Assembly (NCBI RefSeq): GCF_900537995.1 | Contig: NZ_LR027880.1 | Location: 3,565,001 to 3,629,000 of the forward strand | DNA from: Roseburia intestinalis L1-82 | Lineage (GTDB): Bacteria; Bacillota; Clostridia; Lachnospirales; Lachnospiraceae | Length of the DNA stretch: 64,000 nt | Reading direction: 5' to 3' | In this document: piece by piece, positions 1 to 7,439 of the stretch | How positions within the stretch are numbered: the first letter of the stretch is position 1 | Layout of the letters: each line of letters begins with the position of its first letter | Made by a program: the position numbers and the translations under genes | The notes under the pieces: model-generated | What the model was told of the DNA's origin: nothing | Seen by the model: the letters and a program-made list of their open reading frames with translations, nothing else | Database searches by the model: none

Positions 1-31
1 ATATTAATTCGTACTGACTTTCATCAGTAAG

Positions 32-117
32 CGGAGAGGATGGGATTCGAACCCATGCGCCCTTTCGGACAAACGGTTTTCAAGACCGCCTCGTTATGAC
101 CACTTCGATACCTCTCC
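32..117 (-). tRNA. tRNA-Ser (anticodon UGA)
   Basis: The minus strand folds as a class II tRNA of 86 nt. The acceptor stem is GGAGAGG/CCTCTCC with G as discriminator base, the anticodon loop CTTGAAA carries TGA (reads UCA), a long variable arm is present, and the T loop is GGTTCGAATCC. The 3' CCA is not encoded, so it must be added after transcription. It lies just downstream of ispD on the same strand. Confidence 0.96.
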
Positions 118-211
118 GTATTTGTTTCGCACGAATCAGTGCAAAAAAGATTCTACCATCAACTTTTGTTTCTGTCAACAATTATTTTAACTTTTTTTCA
201 TTTTTTTCATT

Positions 212-913
212 TCAGATGTTTGAAGCGCCCTGTTTTAAGTACATTTCGGCGATCAGCATATCCTCCGGTGTGGTGATTTTTATATTCCTGTAGTTCCCCT
301 CGATCAGCTTAACCGACTGGTTTGTCATCCGTTCCACCACCATCGCATCATCCGTAATGGCAGAGTCCTCATCTGCAAGCATTTTTCGATATGCCTCATA
401 TACAAGTGGATAGGAAAAGCTCTGTGGTGTCTGAATCTGCCATACTTTTGAACGCTCTGGCGTCAATTTAGCATAACCGTCTTCATCTGCTATTTTGATT
501 GTGTCTTTTACCGGCATTCCCGCCACGCATGCACGATATTTCTTCACCGCCTGCATGGATCTTTTTATGATATCGGCCGACACTAACGGTCTCGCCCCGT
601 CATGGATCAGCACATAGTCCGCCCCCTCCGCTGCGCAGAGTCCCGCATATACAGAATGATATCGTTCCACGCCACCCGGCACGATTGCTTTTACTTTACC
701 GATATGATATTTATCAATAATTTTCCGTTTACAATACGCTTCCTCATCGGCACCTGTGACAAGGATGATATCTGTGATATCACTCTCCTCAAATGCCTTT
801 AATGCATAATAAAGAACCGGCTTTCCTGCCAGTGTAAGATATTGCTTGTGAATATGACTGTGCATTCTTTTTCCGGTTCCACCAGCAAGAACGATCGCCG
901 TAAATTTTTCCAT
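212..913 (-). CDS. ispD: 2-C-methyl-D-erythritol 4-phosphate cytidylyltransferase IspD
   Basis: Cytosolic enzyme that couples CTP and 2-C-methyl-D-erythritol 4-phosphate in the non-mevalonate isoprenoid pathway. At 233 residues it has the usual family length. The N-terminal nucleotide-binding signature LAGGTGKRM (about residues 10-18) and the HDGARPLVS segment in the middle are both present. The ATG overlaps the tsaD stop by one base (TAATG), so translation is probably coupled to tsaD and the gene is the last one of the t6A operon. No IspF domain is fused. Confidence 0.96.
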   Translation of the reverse strand: MEKFTAIVLAGGTGKRMHSHIHKQYLTLAGKPVLYYALKAFEESDITDIILVTGADEEAYCKRKIIDKYHIGKVKAIVPGGVERYHSVYAGLCAAEGADYVLIHDGARPLVSADIIKRSMQAVKKYRACVAGMPVKDTIKIADEDGYAKLTPERSKVWQIQTPQSFSYPLVYEAYRKMLADEDSAITDDAMVVERMTNQSVKLIEGNYRNIKITTPEDMLIAEMYLKQGASNI

Positions 914-1938
914 TAGCGTTCTCCAAGTTTTAAATTTGGAACAGCATTGAGATCTAACCCATCTCTCTGTCCATGTATAAAATCATAATAAGCAGCAACA
1001 CCAATCATTGCCGCATTGTCGGTACAAAAAATCGGTGATGGATGATAAAACTGCACTCCTTTTTTCTCGCACGCCTCACGCATTCCTTCACGCAGGACTC
1101 CGTTGGAAGCCACGCCTCCTGCAATCGCAAATTTATCCATCTTAAACTCATCGATTGCTTTCATCGCATTCCCGATCAAAACATCCGTCACTGCTTTCTG
1201 AAATGATGCCGCAACATCTGCCTGTACGATAGAGATTCCTTTCATCTGGCAGCCGTTCAGATAGTTTAAAACTGCGGATTTTAACCCACTGAAGCTGAAA
1301 TCATATGGTCCATCTGCGATTTTTGCGCGCGGGAACTCCATCGCATGGGGATTTCCCTCATGCGATACTTTTTCGATCTTCGGTCCACCCGGATAGCCCA
1401 GTCCGATTGCTCTTGCCACTTTGTCAAAAGCTTCTCCGGCCGCATCGTCCCTCGTACGTCCTAATATCTCGTATTTTCCATAGTCCAGCACTTTTACAAG
1501 ATGGGTATGTCCGCCGGATACAACAAGGCATAAAAATGGCGGCTCTAAATCTTTGTTCTCAATGTAGTTTGCGCTGATATGTCCTTCGATATGATGCACT
1601 CCGACCAGAGGTATATTTTTCGCATAACTGATCGCCTTTGCCTCCGCTACTCCGACTAACAGTGCACCTACCAGTCCCGGTCCGTATGTAACACCGATTG
1701 CATCGATATCATCCAGAGTCGTATCTGCGTCACTGAGTGCCTGCTCGATCACCTGATTGATTTTTTCAATATGTTTTCGCGAAGCAATCTCCGGAACGAC
1801 ACCGCCATATAATGTGTGAAGTGCAATCTGTGATGAAATCACATTGGATCTGACATCCCTGCCGTTTACCACAACTGCTGCCGCAGTTTCATCACATGAA
1901 CTTTCTATTGCAAGAATCTTTATCTCCTTGTCACTCAT
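913..1938 (-). CDS. tsaD: tRNA N6-threonylcarbamoyladenosine transferase TsaD
   Basis: Catalytic subunit that transfers the threonylcarbamoyl group to A37 of ANN-decoding tRNAs, in the cytosolic TsaBDE complex. The 341-residue protein starts with [12 protein letters not shown] of the ASKHA fold and shows the metal-binding HxxxH (H116, H120 in VHHIEGH) and the late GGVASNG segment. It overlaps the preceding gene by 8 bp and ispD by 1 bp. tsaB and tsaE lie upstream on the same strand, so three of the four t6A genes are here; tsaC is not in the window. Confidence 0.97.
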   Translation of the reverse strand: MSDKEIKILAIESSCDETAAAVVVNGRDVRSNVISSQIALHTLYGGVVPEIASRKHIEKINQVIEQALSDADTTLDDIDAIGVTYGPGLVGALLVGVAEAKAISYAKNIPLVGVHHIEGHISANYIENKDLEPPFLCLVVSGGHTHLVKVLDYGKYEILGRTRDDAAGEAFDKVARAIGLGYPGGPKIEKVSHEGNPHAMEFPRAKIADGPYDFSFSGLKSAVLNYLNGCQMKGISIVQADVAASFQKAVTDVLIGNAMKAIDEFKMDKFAIAGGVASNGVLREGMREACEKKGVQFYHPSPIFCTDNAAMIGVAAYYDFIHGQRDGLDLNAVPNLKLGER

Positions 1939-2509
1939 CTTCCGTATCTCCTTCGGTCTGATAAAATACTAAAATCTTCCATTTTCCGTCTTTGTCTTTT
2001 CTAAGCACATAAGTCTGATTTGTACGGGTATAACTTTTATTTTCGTTCACAAAATAAGATGCCGTCACATAAGCGCAGTCATCCCCATCAATCTTTTGAT
2101 ATTTTACCTCATCACTGCTGCACACAGAGGAGGACTCTATCTTTTTCGACTTGTCGTGATAGTCTTCTATATCGGCTTTCAGGCTTTTAAAATAATCATC
2201 TCTGGAATTGTTTTCCAACAGTTCATCATCCATCAGAAGTCTTGCCTGATCGCCAAGCTCATAAAGTTCGTCATCTGTATACTCTTCATCATAAAAGCAG
2301 GTAATAATACGATTATAAAATTTCACAACTTCTCTTGGTGTTTCCGGGTAATTCTTTTCAAGATTCTTGGTAATCACTTTCTCTACTTCCGTAAGGTCAT
2401 CGTTATTTTCTGCCGAATTTCCCTTTTTCGCCGCAGTATACCAGAAAAGTCCCACAATGATCACAACACATACAACTGCAAAAATGATTTTCTGTCCATT
2501 CTTTTTCAT
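1931..2509 (-). CDS. Membrane-anchored protein of unknown function
   Basis: 192 residues. A short basic N-terminus (MKKNGQK) is followed by one hydrophobic segment (about residues 8-24) and a soluble acidic part rich in Asp, Glu and Lys, with an [15 protein letters not shown] strand near the C-terminus as in NTF2-like or lipoprotein accessory domains. The start chosen here has GAGAGGGGG upstream; a longer reading frame up to 2542 lacks a good ribosome binding site. It sits inside the operon between rnz and tsaD and overlaps tsaD. It looks like a Lachnospiraceae-specific DUF protein, but I cannot assign a function. Confidence 0.75.
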   Translation of the reverse strand: MKKNGQKIIFAVVCVVIIVGLFWYTAAKKGNSAENNDDLTEVEKVITKNLEKNYPETPREVVKFYNRIITCFYDEEYTDDELYELGDQARLLMDDELLENNSRDDYFKSLKADIEDYHDKSKKIESSSVCSSDEVKYQKIDGDDCAYVTASYFVNENKSYTRTNQTYVLRKDKDGKWKILVFYQTEGDTEDE

Positions 2510-2522
2510 ATGAATCCCCCTC

Positions 2523-3443
2523 TCAATTTTTCTCATCCTCAAACATCAGTTCCACACTCTTTCCATCTTTTCCAAGAAAAGCATTGGGGAAAATCTCCCT
2601 TACCTGCGGCATATAATCTTCTGCATGCACCAGTGACGGTGAAAAATGGGTCAGCCACATTTCTGCGACTTCCGCTTTTTTTGCCACTTCCGCTGCTTCA
2701 TAAAAAGTCATATGCTTGTACTGTTTTGCTTTTGCAATTTTTTCTTTTTCCGCATACATACCCTCGCAGATCAGAAGATCCGAATTTTTTGCAGAAGCAA
2801 CAAGTGATTCCGTCGGCCTGGTATCGGTACAGTAAGTTACTTTGATCCCTTTCCGGGCAGCACCAAGCACCATATCCGGGGTATAATGTGCCCCATCTTC
2901 CGTTTCGATCTCTTCCCCTTTTTGAAGTCTGTTCCAGTATTTTTGTGGAATTTCACGTTCCTTCGCGTGCTCCACGGAAAACCTTCCGGCACGTCTGATC
3001 TCCACGGTATACCCATAGCAGGTAATATTATGGTTGACGCGGAACGCATGGATATGATATCCGTTTATTTCTATATCGGCTTCCGGTTCCATTATTTCAA
3101 TATATCTTATTTCAAACGGCAGTTCCGGTGCAATCATCCGAAGTGCCCCGACTACACGCTCTAATCCCTTTGGTCCAATCATAGTCAGAGGTTCTGTCCG
3201 CTCTGCATTGCCCATGGAAAGAAGCAATCCCGGCAGTCCGCTGATATGATCCGCATGATAATGTGTAAAACAGATCACATCGATTGGCTTAAAAGTCCAT
3301 CCTTTTTCCTTGATTGCGATCTGGGTTCCCTCTCCACAGTCAATAAGTAAACTGCTCCCGTTATAACGCATCAGTGACGCCGTCAGCCAACGGTGCGGCA
3401 GCGGCATCATGCCTGCAGTTCCCAAAAGACATACGTCTAACAT
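2523..3443 (-). CDS. rnz: Ribonuclease Z (tRNA 3' endonuclease)
   Basis: Metallo-beta-lactamase-fold nuclease that trims the 3' trailer of tRNA precursors, which fits a genome whose tRNA-Ser lacks an encoded CCA. 306 residues. The zinc motif HYHADH (H61, H63, D65, H66) follows an N-terminal GTAGMMPLP strand, and the late THFSPSL segment carries another metal ligand. The ATG at 3443 has a perfect AAGGAGG. The longer frame to 3614 only reads through the tandem repeats upstream and is not real coding sequence. It lies in the t6A operon, so tRNA processing and tRNA modification genes are linked. Confidence 0.94.
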   Translation of the reverse strand: MLDVCLLGTAGMMPLPHRWLTASLMRYNGSSLLIDCGEGTQIAIKEKGWTFKPIDVICFTHYHADHISGLPGLLLSMGNAERTEPLTMIGPKGLERVVGALRMIAPELPFEIRYIEIMEPEADIEINGYHIHAFRVNHNITCYGYTVEIRRAGRFSVEHAKEREIPQKYWNRLQKGEEIETEDGAHYTPDMVLGAARKGIKVTYCTDTRPTESLVASAKNSDLLICEGMYAEKEKIAKAKQYKHMTFYEAAEVAKKAEVAEMWLTHFSPSLVHAEDYMPQVREIFPNAFLGKDGKSVELMFEDEKN

Positions 3444-3450
3444 ATAATCC

Positions 3451-3576
3451 TCCTTGTTTTGCGGAGCAAAATCCGAGTCCACTGACGAGGAGAGGATTTT
3501 ACTCCTTGTTTTGCGAAGCAAAATCCGAGCCCACTGGCGAGGAGAGGATTTTACTCCTTGTTTTGCGGAGCAAAAT
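3451..3576. repeat. 52-bp tandem repeat, about 2.4 copies, in the rnz leader
   Basis: Units begin at 3451, 3503 and 3555 with TCCTTGTTTTGCGGAGCAAA (one A/G difference in unit 2); the first two are full 52-bp units. Each unit holds the small inverted repeat TTTTGC-TCC-GCAAAA and, on the minus strand, an AAGGAG that resembles a ribosome binding site. The last one is the actual rnz site. The same about 30-base sequence precedes the shikimate kinase gene at 21323-21350. Confidence 0.9.
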
Positions 3577-3647
3577 GCAATTTTGTTTTGTAAAATTTGC
3601 CATCTGGTGAGCAATGCCCAGCATACCGGGCATAGATTTTACTCCTT

Positions 3648-3878
3648 TCATACAAACTCTGTTACCTGTTTTTCCTCCGGCGGTATCACAAATTTTTCTA
3701 CCATTTTTTCATAGCAGGACTCACAGATATCCATTCTGTGTATCCTCCCGTCTTTTTTATCGGAAAAATACCCCCACTCCTTCTCCACCGTAAGGAATGA
3801 AGTGCGGTCCTTCTCAGATAACAGACAAATCATTTTTCCACAACAGTTACAATATATTTTCTGATCTTTTCTGCTCAT
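3648..3878 (-). CDS. Small protein with two CxxC motifs, probably zinc binding
   Basis: 76 residues starting MSRKDQKIYC. The CNCC pair near the N-terminus and CESC near residue 57 could together bind one zinc; the rest is polar, with no membrane segment. The start at 3878 is preceded by GGGAAGG, while an extension to 3941 has no ribosome binding site. It lies between rimI and rnz on the same strand. Similar small zinc-ribbon proteins are common in Clostridia and mostly uncharacterised. Confidence 0.7.
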   Translation of the reverse strand: MSRKDQKIYCNCCGKMICLLSEKDRTSFLTVEKEWGYFSDKKDGRIHRMDICESCYEKMVEKFVIPPEEKQVTEFV

Positions 3879-3997
3879 TTTTTCTGCCTTCCCATTCTGC
3901 AATACAGACAGACATTGTCCACGAAAACCTATGCTGTCCACAGATATCTATTAATATCTATATTATACAAACAAGATTCTGCCTTATGTAGTGGGAA

Positions 3998-4435
3998 TTA
4001 TTGGCCATATATCATAATATAGGCATCCTCTTTCGGAAGTTCATAGAATCCCTTCCGCACGCCGTGATTTACAAATCCATTGCGCTCATACAGACGGATT
4101 GCACTGTCATTCGAACAACGGACTTCGAGCACGATTCTGCCGACCGAGCGGCTCTCTGCCTCTTTTTTTGCTTCCGCAAGCAGCATGCCGCCAATGCCAT
4201 GGCACCGCATTTCCGGTGAAACCGCCACGTTTGTGATCTCACCTTCATCAATGGATAAATACATTCCGATATATCCTAAGATCTTATTATTTTCTTCCGC
4301 AACCAGAAAAACCGTGTTCGGCAGACTGAGTGAATCCACAAATCCCTGATAACTCCATGGCTGTGAAAAGATCATTCTTTCCAGTTCACTTACCTGTTCT
4401 GCATCTTTTACCTGCATGGCTCTGACTGTGATCAT
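3998..4435 (-). CDS. rimI: Ribosomal protein S18 alanine N-acetyltransferase RimI
   Basis: GNAT-fold acetyltransferase of 145 residues. It has the acetyl-CoA loop in the stretch VSPEMRCHGIGGMLL and the C-terminal EVRCSNDSAIRLYERNGF typical of RimI. In bacteria it acetylates the N-terminus of S18, and it is often encoded beside tsaB, as here. Its ATG overlaps the tsaB stop (ATGA), so the two are translationally coupled. A general GNAT role cannot be excluded, but the genomic context supports RimI. Confidence 0.9.
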   Translation of the reverse strand: MITVRAMQVKDAEQVSELERMIFSQPWSYQGFVDSLSLPNTVFLVAEENNKILGYIGMYLSIDEGEITNVAVSPEMRCHGIGGMLLAEAKKEAESRSVGRIVLEVRCSNDSAIRLYERNGFVNHGVRKGFYELPKEDAYIMIYGQ

Positions 4436-5136
4436 GCTAATCCGCCCTCTTTTCGTTCTCTCTCTGCCTGGGACAGGCGCAGATATTCCGGCTTGTGTTC
4501 TGCAGCGGTTTCTGATCTGCCCTCTGCAAAATATTTCATGCCAAGTGCCGCAACCGCTCCTGCTCTCTGTTTATTGACGTGTGCAGGGGCAAATGTATAC
4601 GGTACACTGCAGTTTTCTGCTATATACTCCTGAAATACCGGCACACCATCCCCTAAAAAAGTAACCGGCTGTTCGAACTGGTTTACAATCGAAATGATCT
4701 CATCAATTCCGACTGCGCACTGTTCCTTTAATACTTCCATCTCATTGCCGTCAAAAGAATAAAGTCCCGTGTAAGTCTGGTTTCTTCTGGCATCCATAAG
4801 CGGACACACAAGTCCTGCATGTCCGACAAGATTATACGCAAGCGCATCTACGGTCGGCACGTTGATGATCGGCTTATTTAATGCCAGTCCAAGTCCTTTT
4901 GCCGTTGCCGAACCAATCCGAAGCCCGGTAAATGATCCCGGACCTCCTGCGATTGCGATCGCATCGATCGAATTTAGATCCAGCTCTATCATCTTTGCCA
5001 CTTCATCCAACATTGGCAGAAGCGTCTGTGAATGTGTTTTTTTATAATTGACGGTATATTCGCCAAGCATGTTATCGTCACATACGATTGCCACGCTTGC
5101 CACCAGTCCTGAACTGTCTAATCCCAAAATTTTCAT
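4432..5136 (-). CDS. tsaB: tRNA threonylcarbamoyladenosine biosynthesis protein TsaB
   Basis: Non-catalytic partner of TsaD in t6A synthesis. 234 residues starting MKILGLDSSG, with the ASKHA-fold first strand, GGPGSFTGLRIG around residues 65-76, and a shortened second half as usual for TsaB. GGAG lies 6 bases before this ATG; an in-frame ATG four codons upstream is a weaker start. It is followed by rimI with a 4-base overlap and preceded by tsaE. Confidence 0.95.
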   Translation of the reverse strand: MKILGLDSSGLVASVAIVCDDNMLGEYTVNYKKTHSQTLLPMLDEVAKMIELDLNSIDAIAIAGGPGSFTGLRIGSATAKGLGLALNKPIINVPTVDALAYNLVGHAGLVCPLMDARRNQTYTGLYSFDGNEMEVLKEQCAVGIDEIISIVNQFEQPVTFLGDGVPVFQEYIAENCSVPYTFAPAHVNKQRAGAVAALGMKYFAEGRSETAAEHKPEYLRLSQAERERKEGGLA

Positions 5137-5171
5137 TGTAAGCTCCATTCCCGCATGAACGAACTGTTTTA

Positions 5172-5612
5172 TCAGCCCTCATGCTCTTTTATGGTAATTT
5201 TCCGGTAATCAAATCCTTTTTCAAGATCCTTTTCAATCGTCACATCATAGCGTTTATCCGGAAGGATCTCTTCAATCAGGTTTGCCCACTCGATCATGCA
5301 CAGACCTTCCCCGTAAAAGTAATCCTCATAACCGATCTCGTCCATCTCCTCGATGTCGCCGATCCTGTATACATCAAAATGATAAAACGGCATTCTTCCT
5401 TCTTCATACACCTGTACAATCGTAAAAGTCGGGCTCGACACAGGTTCTGTGATGCCAAGTCCGTCTGCGATTCCCTGTGTAAAAACAGTCTTGCCAACGC
5501 CAAGGTCTCCCACAAGCGTGTACACATCTCCCGGCTTCGCCGTTTCCCCGATCTTTTTCCCAAGCGCATGTGTCTCTGCCGCGGAAAATGTCTCATAAAC
5601 GGTTTCTTTCAT
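5172..5612 (-). CDS. tsaE: tRNA threonylcarbamoyladenosine biosynthesis ATPase TsaE
   Basis: P-loop ATPase that binds the TsaB-TsaD dimer and is needed for turnover in t6A synthesis. 146 residues, the usual length. The Walker A motif GDLGVGKT lies near residue 38, followed by SSPTF and HFDVYRI, the family signature. A clear GGAGG lies ahead of the ATG. It is the first of the tsaE-tsaB-rimI run; the YcxB-like gene upstream is 50 bp away on the same strand and may share the transcript. Confidence 0.95.
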   Translation of the reverse strand: MKETVYETFSAAETHALGKKIGETAKPGDVYTLVGDLGVGKTVFTQGIADGLGITEPVSSPTFTIVQVYEEGRMPFYHFDVYRIGDIEEMDEIGYEDYFYGEGLCMIEWANLIEEILPDKRYDVTIEKDLEKGFDYRKITIKEHEG

Positions 5613-5662
5613 AATTCAGTCCTCCATGTTTTTATGAGGTAAAATATCTGCCATGCACAAAT

Positions 5663-6160
5663 TTATTTTAATTTCACACGGTACTTCGGCAGTTTTTCTT
5701 TTGCAATTTCTGCAAGTTCACGGCATTTTTCCCCTAACTGCTGCCTTGGGATCACATAGGCATTCACACGGTTGCTGTACACCAGCACATTATTTTTCGT
5801 GGACACCATCTTATAGACCTGATCCCACATCAGTTTTGCATCTGCATCCCCCTGTGTCACGGAAATCCCTTCTCCGTCCACACAGTAATGCAGGCTGTTT
5901 TTCAATACCTCTGACGCCGCAATGCGCTGTTTCGAACGAAGATAAAGTGTCACCGGCATGTAAAACAGTATCAGCGCTCCAAGCAAAATACCAAGAACCG
6001 TATAGGATGCTCCGCGTTCACTGTATTTTGTACCTGCCGCAGCAAAACAGACGACTGCCGCTATCACGGAAATCCACCCGGATGCACCAGTGTATGTCTG
6101 GTACAGGTTAAAACGAAACATGTCCTTTGCGGTCAATGTTATATCAAATTCCAATCTCAT
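5663..6160 (-). CDS. YcxB-like membrane protein
   Basis: 165 residues, with two hydrophobic segments (about residues 29-45 and 54-72) followed by a cytosolic C-terminal domain containing YCVDGEGISVTQGDADAKLM and an IPRQQL segment. This is the layout of YcxB/YcxB-like C-terminal domain proteins, whose function is unknown. The ATG at 6160 has GGGGG at good spacing; a TTG two codons upstream is also possible. Confidence 0.75.
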   Translation of the reverse strand: MRLEFDITLTAKDMFRFNLYQTYTGASGWISVIAAVVCFAAAGTKYSERGASYTVLGILLGALILFYMPVTLYLRSKQRIAASEVLKNSLHYCVDGEGISVTQGDADAKLMWDQVYKMVSTKNNVLVYSNRVNAYVIPRQQLGEKCRELAEIAKEKLPKYRVKLK

Positions 6161-6215
6161 CGTCAATCCCCCACCATTTTAGAATCAGCTTAGTATAACA
6201 TTTTTTGAAAAAAAA

Positions 6216-6246
6216 GAAAAGACGCATTCTTTTTCTGCGTCTTTTC
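6216..6246 (-). terminator. Rho-independent terminator downstream of ribU
   Basis: The arms GAAAAGACGCA and TGCGTCTTTTC pair perfectly around a 9-base loop. On the minus strand they are followed by a T-rich run, so this ends the ribU transcript before the YcxB-like gene. Confidence 0.85.
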
Positions 6247-6258
6247 TCTCTGAAAACT

Positions 6259-6394
6259 CGTTACTGTCCACTCGTACCTCGTTCCAGTAACGGATTTTGC
6301 CGATGCTTCGCATTCCAAATCGGCAAAATCTGCTACCACCACTGTATCATACGGCATTTTCAGTTCAGAAAATGCCTGACTGTAAACAGTAACG
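6259..6394. repeat. Multi-hairpin palindromic intergenic element
   Basis: Three stem-loops follow each other: CGTTACTG/CAGTAACG (6259-6266 with 6285-6292), GATTTTGCCGAT/ATCGGCAAAATC (6293-6330, a perfect 12-bp stem) and GGCATTTTC/GAAAATGCC (6353-6376). A second CAGTAACG at 6387-6394 could pair with the first arm instead, closing a junction around the other hairpins. No reading frame is supported. It lies in the 3' region of ribU, before its terminator. Confidence 0.7.
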
Positions 6395-6414
6395 AAACCT
6401 CTGTTAGCTCCTGC

Positions 6415-7029
6415 TTATGACTGTCTTCCCTTTAAGATCGGAGAAATGTGTTTGTAGGTCACAAATGTGATGACTACGGAAAACATTCCTTTAATAAAGG
6501 TAAATGGCATATTAAAGCAGATTAAACACTGTAAAATACTCTTCATGGACGGAGCAATCAGCTGATATGCTCCAAGCACTGCCTCCTGTGGCATGAAATT
6601 GTAATAGACCGGATATACCAGAAAGTAGTTTGAAACAATGCTGAAAGCACCCATGATCACTGCTCCTGCAATGGAACCGATCAGTGCGGTCGTTCTTGTC
6701 TTTTTGTACTTATAAAGAAGCCCTGCCGGCAGTACAAATGCCACACCCAGAATAAAGTTTGAAAGCTCTCCAACTCCTCCTGTGGATGTAATGAACAGAT
6801 GAAGTACATTTTTTACCAGGCAGATGATCACACCACAGAGCGGCCCCATGGCAAATGATCCGATCAGTGCCGGAAGTTCTGAGAGATCCATCTTGATAAA
6901 TGACGGCATAAACGGCACGGAAAAATCCAGAAACATCAGGATATATGCCACTGCGGAAAGCATAGCTGTCACTGTCAGATATCTTACATTGACTCTTTTT
7001 ACGGTTACTGTTTTATTTGTTGCATCCAT
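6415..7029 (-). CDS. ribU: ECF transporter S component for riboflavin, RibU
   Basis: 204-residue integral membrane protein with about six hydrophobic segments. It is the substrate-binding (S) unit that works with a shared ECF ATPase/T module encoded elsewhere. The segment FMPSFIKMDLSELPALIGSF near the N-terminus is typical of RibU-like S components. The assignment to riboflavin rests mainly on the FMN riboswitch directly upstream. The start MDATNK has AAAGGAG; the longer frame to 7242 merely reads through the riboswitch platform. Confidence 0.93.
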   Translation of the reverse strand: MDATNKTVTVKRVNVRYLTVTAMLSAVAYILMFLDFSVPFMPSFIKMDLSELPALIGSFAMGPLCGVIICLVKNVLHLFITSTGGVGELSNFILGVAFVLPAGLLYKYKKTRTTALIGSIAGAVIMGAFSIVSNYFLVYPVYYNFMPQEAVLGAYQLIAPSMKSILQCLICFNMPFTFIKGMFSVVITFVTYKHISPILKGRQS

Positions 7030-7151
7030 TTCACTCGTCTCCTTTTCTCTTTTCGGAAAATGCGAGGGATTGTAAGCGTGTTTTTGTCTGCGAAATATCT
7101 CATACAATAAAATGCACATTTTGTGAGCATTCTGCTGTCTGAATACGACAA

Positions 7152-7180
7152 AACCCCGGATGTAACCATCATCCGGGGTT
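7152..7180 (-). terminator. Intrinsic terminator of the FMN riboswitch
   Basis: On the minus strand AACCCCGGAT pairs with ATCCGGGGTT around a 9-base loop and is followed by TTGT. It lies between the aptamer and the ribU start, the expected place for a transcription-attenuating expression platform. The T tract is short. Confidence 0.85.
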
Positions 7181-7236
7181 CTATCATGTAACAGAAACGT
7201 CTTTTCTGACGTCTTATCATTCACATGCTTATCTTC

Positions 7237-7392
7237 TCTCATCCAGACTATACTGTCGGTTCCGGAATCTCACCGGATCAGCTGCCTTAGCAGGTCACGG
7301 ACTTTGTAAATGACTCTGATCATTATCAGGACTCTACATCACCGTCGGTCGGGAATCTGCAAATCTTACTGCATCACCCTGCCCCGAAGAAT
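7237..7392 (-). promoter_or_regulatory. FMN riboswitch (RFN element)
   Basis: The minus strand shows the conserved RFN pieces in order: TTCGGGGCAGGGTG, TTCCCGACCGACGGTGAT, an optional stem, GTCCGTGACCTGCTAAGGCAG, CCGGTGAGATTCCGGAACCGACAGT and the closing GGATGAGAGA. In this class FMN binding lowers expression of the downstream gene. Together with the terminator at 7152-7180 it would shut off ribU when FMN is abundant. Confidence 0.97.
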
Positions 7393-7439
7393 TAATATTA
7401 TTTTTACGCTCTCTATTGTATGCATGTTTTTCTGATCTG

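Noticed and set aside
2096..2845. 249-codon plus-strand frame
   Set aside because: Complete shadow of rnz and the membrane-anchored gene; both true genes have strong ribosome binding sites and motifs.
6205..6420. 71-codon plus-strand frame over the terminator and hairpin element
   Set aside because: It lies entirely in structured non-coding DNA and begins within the A-rich terminator tail.
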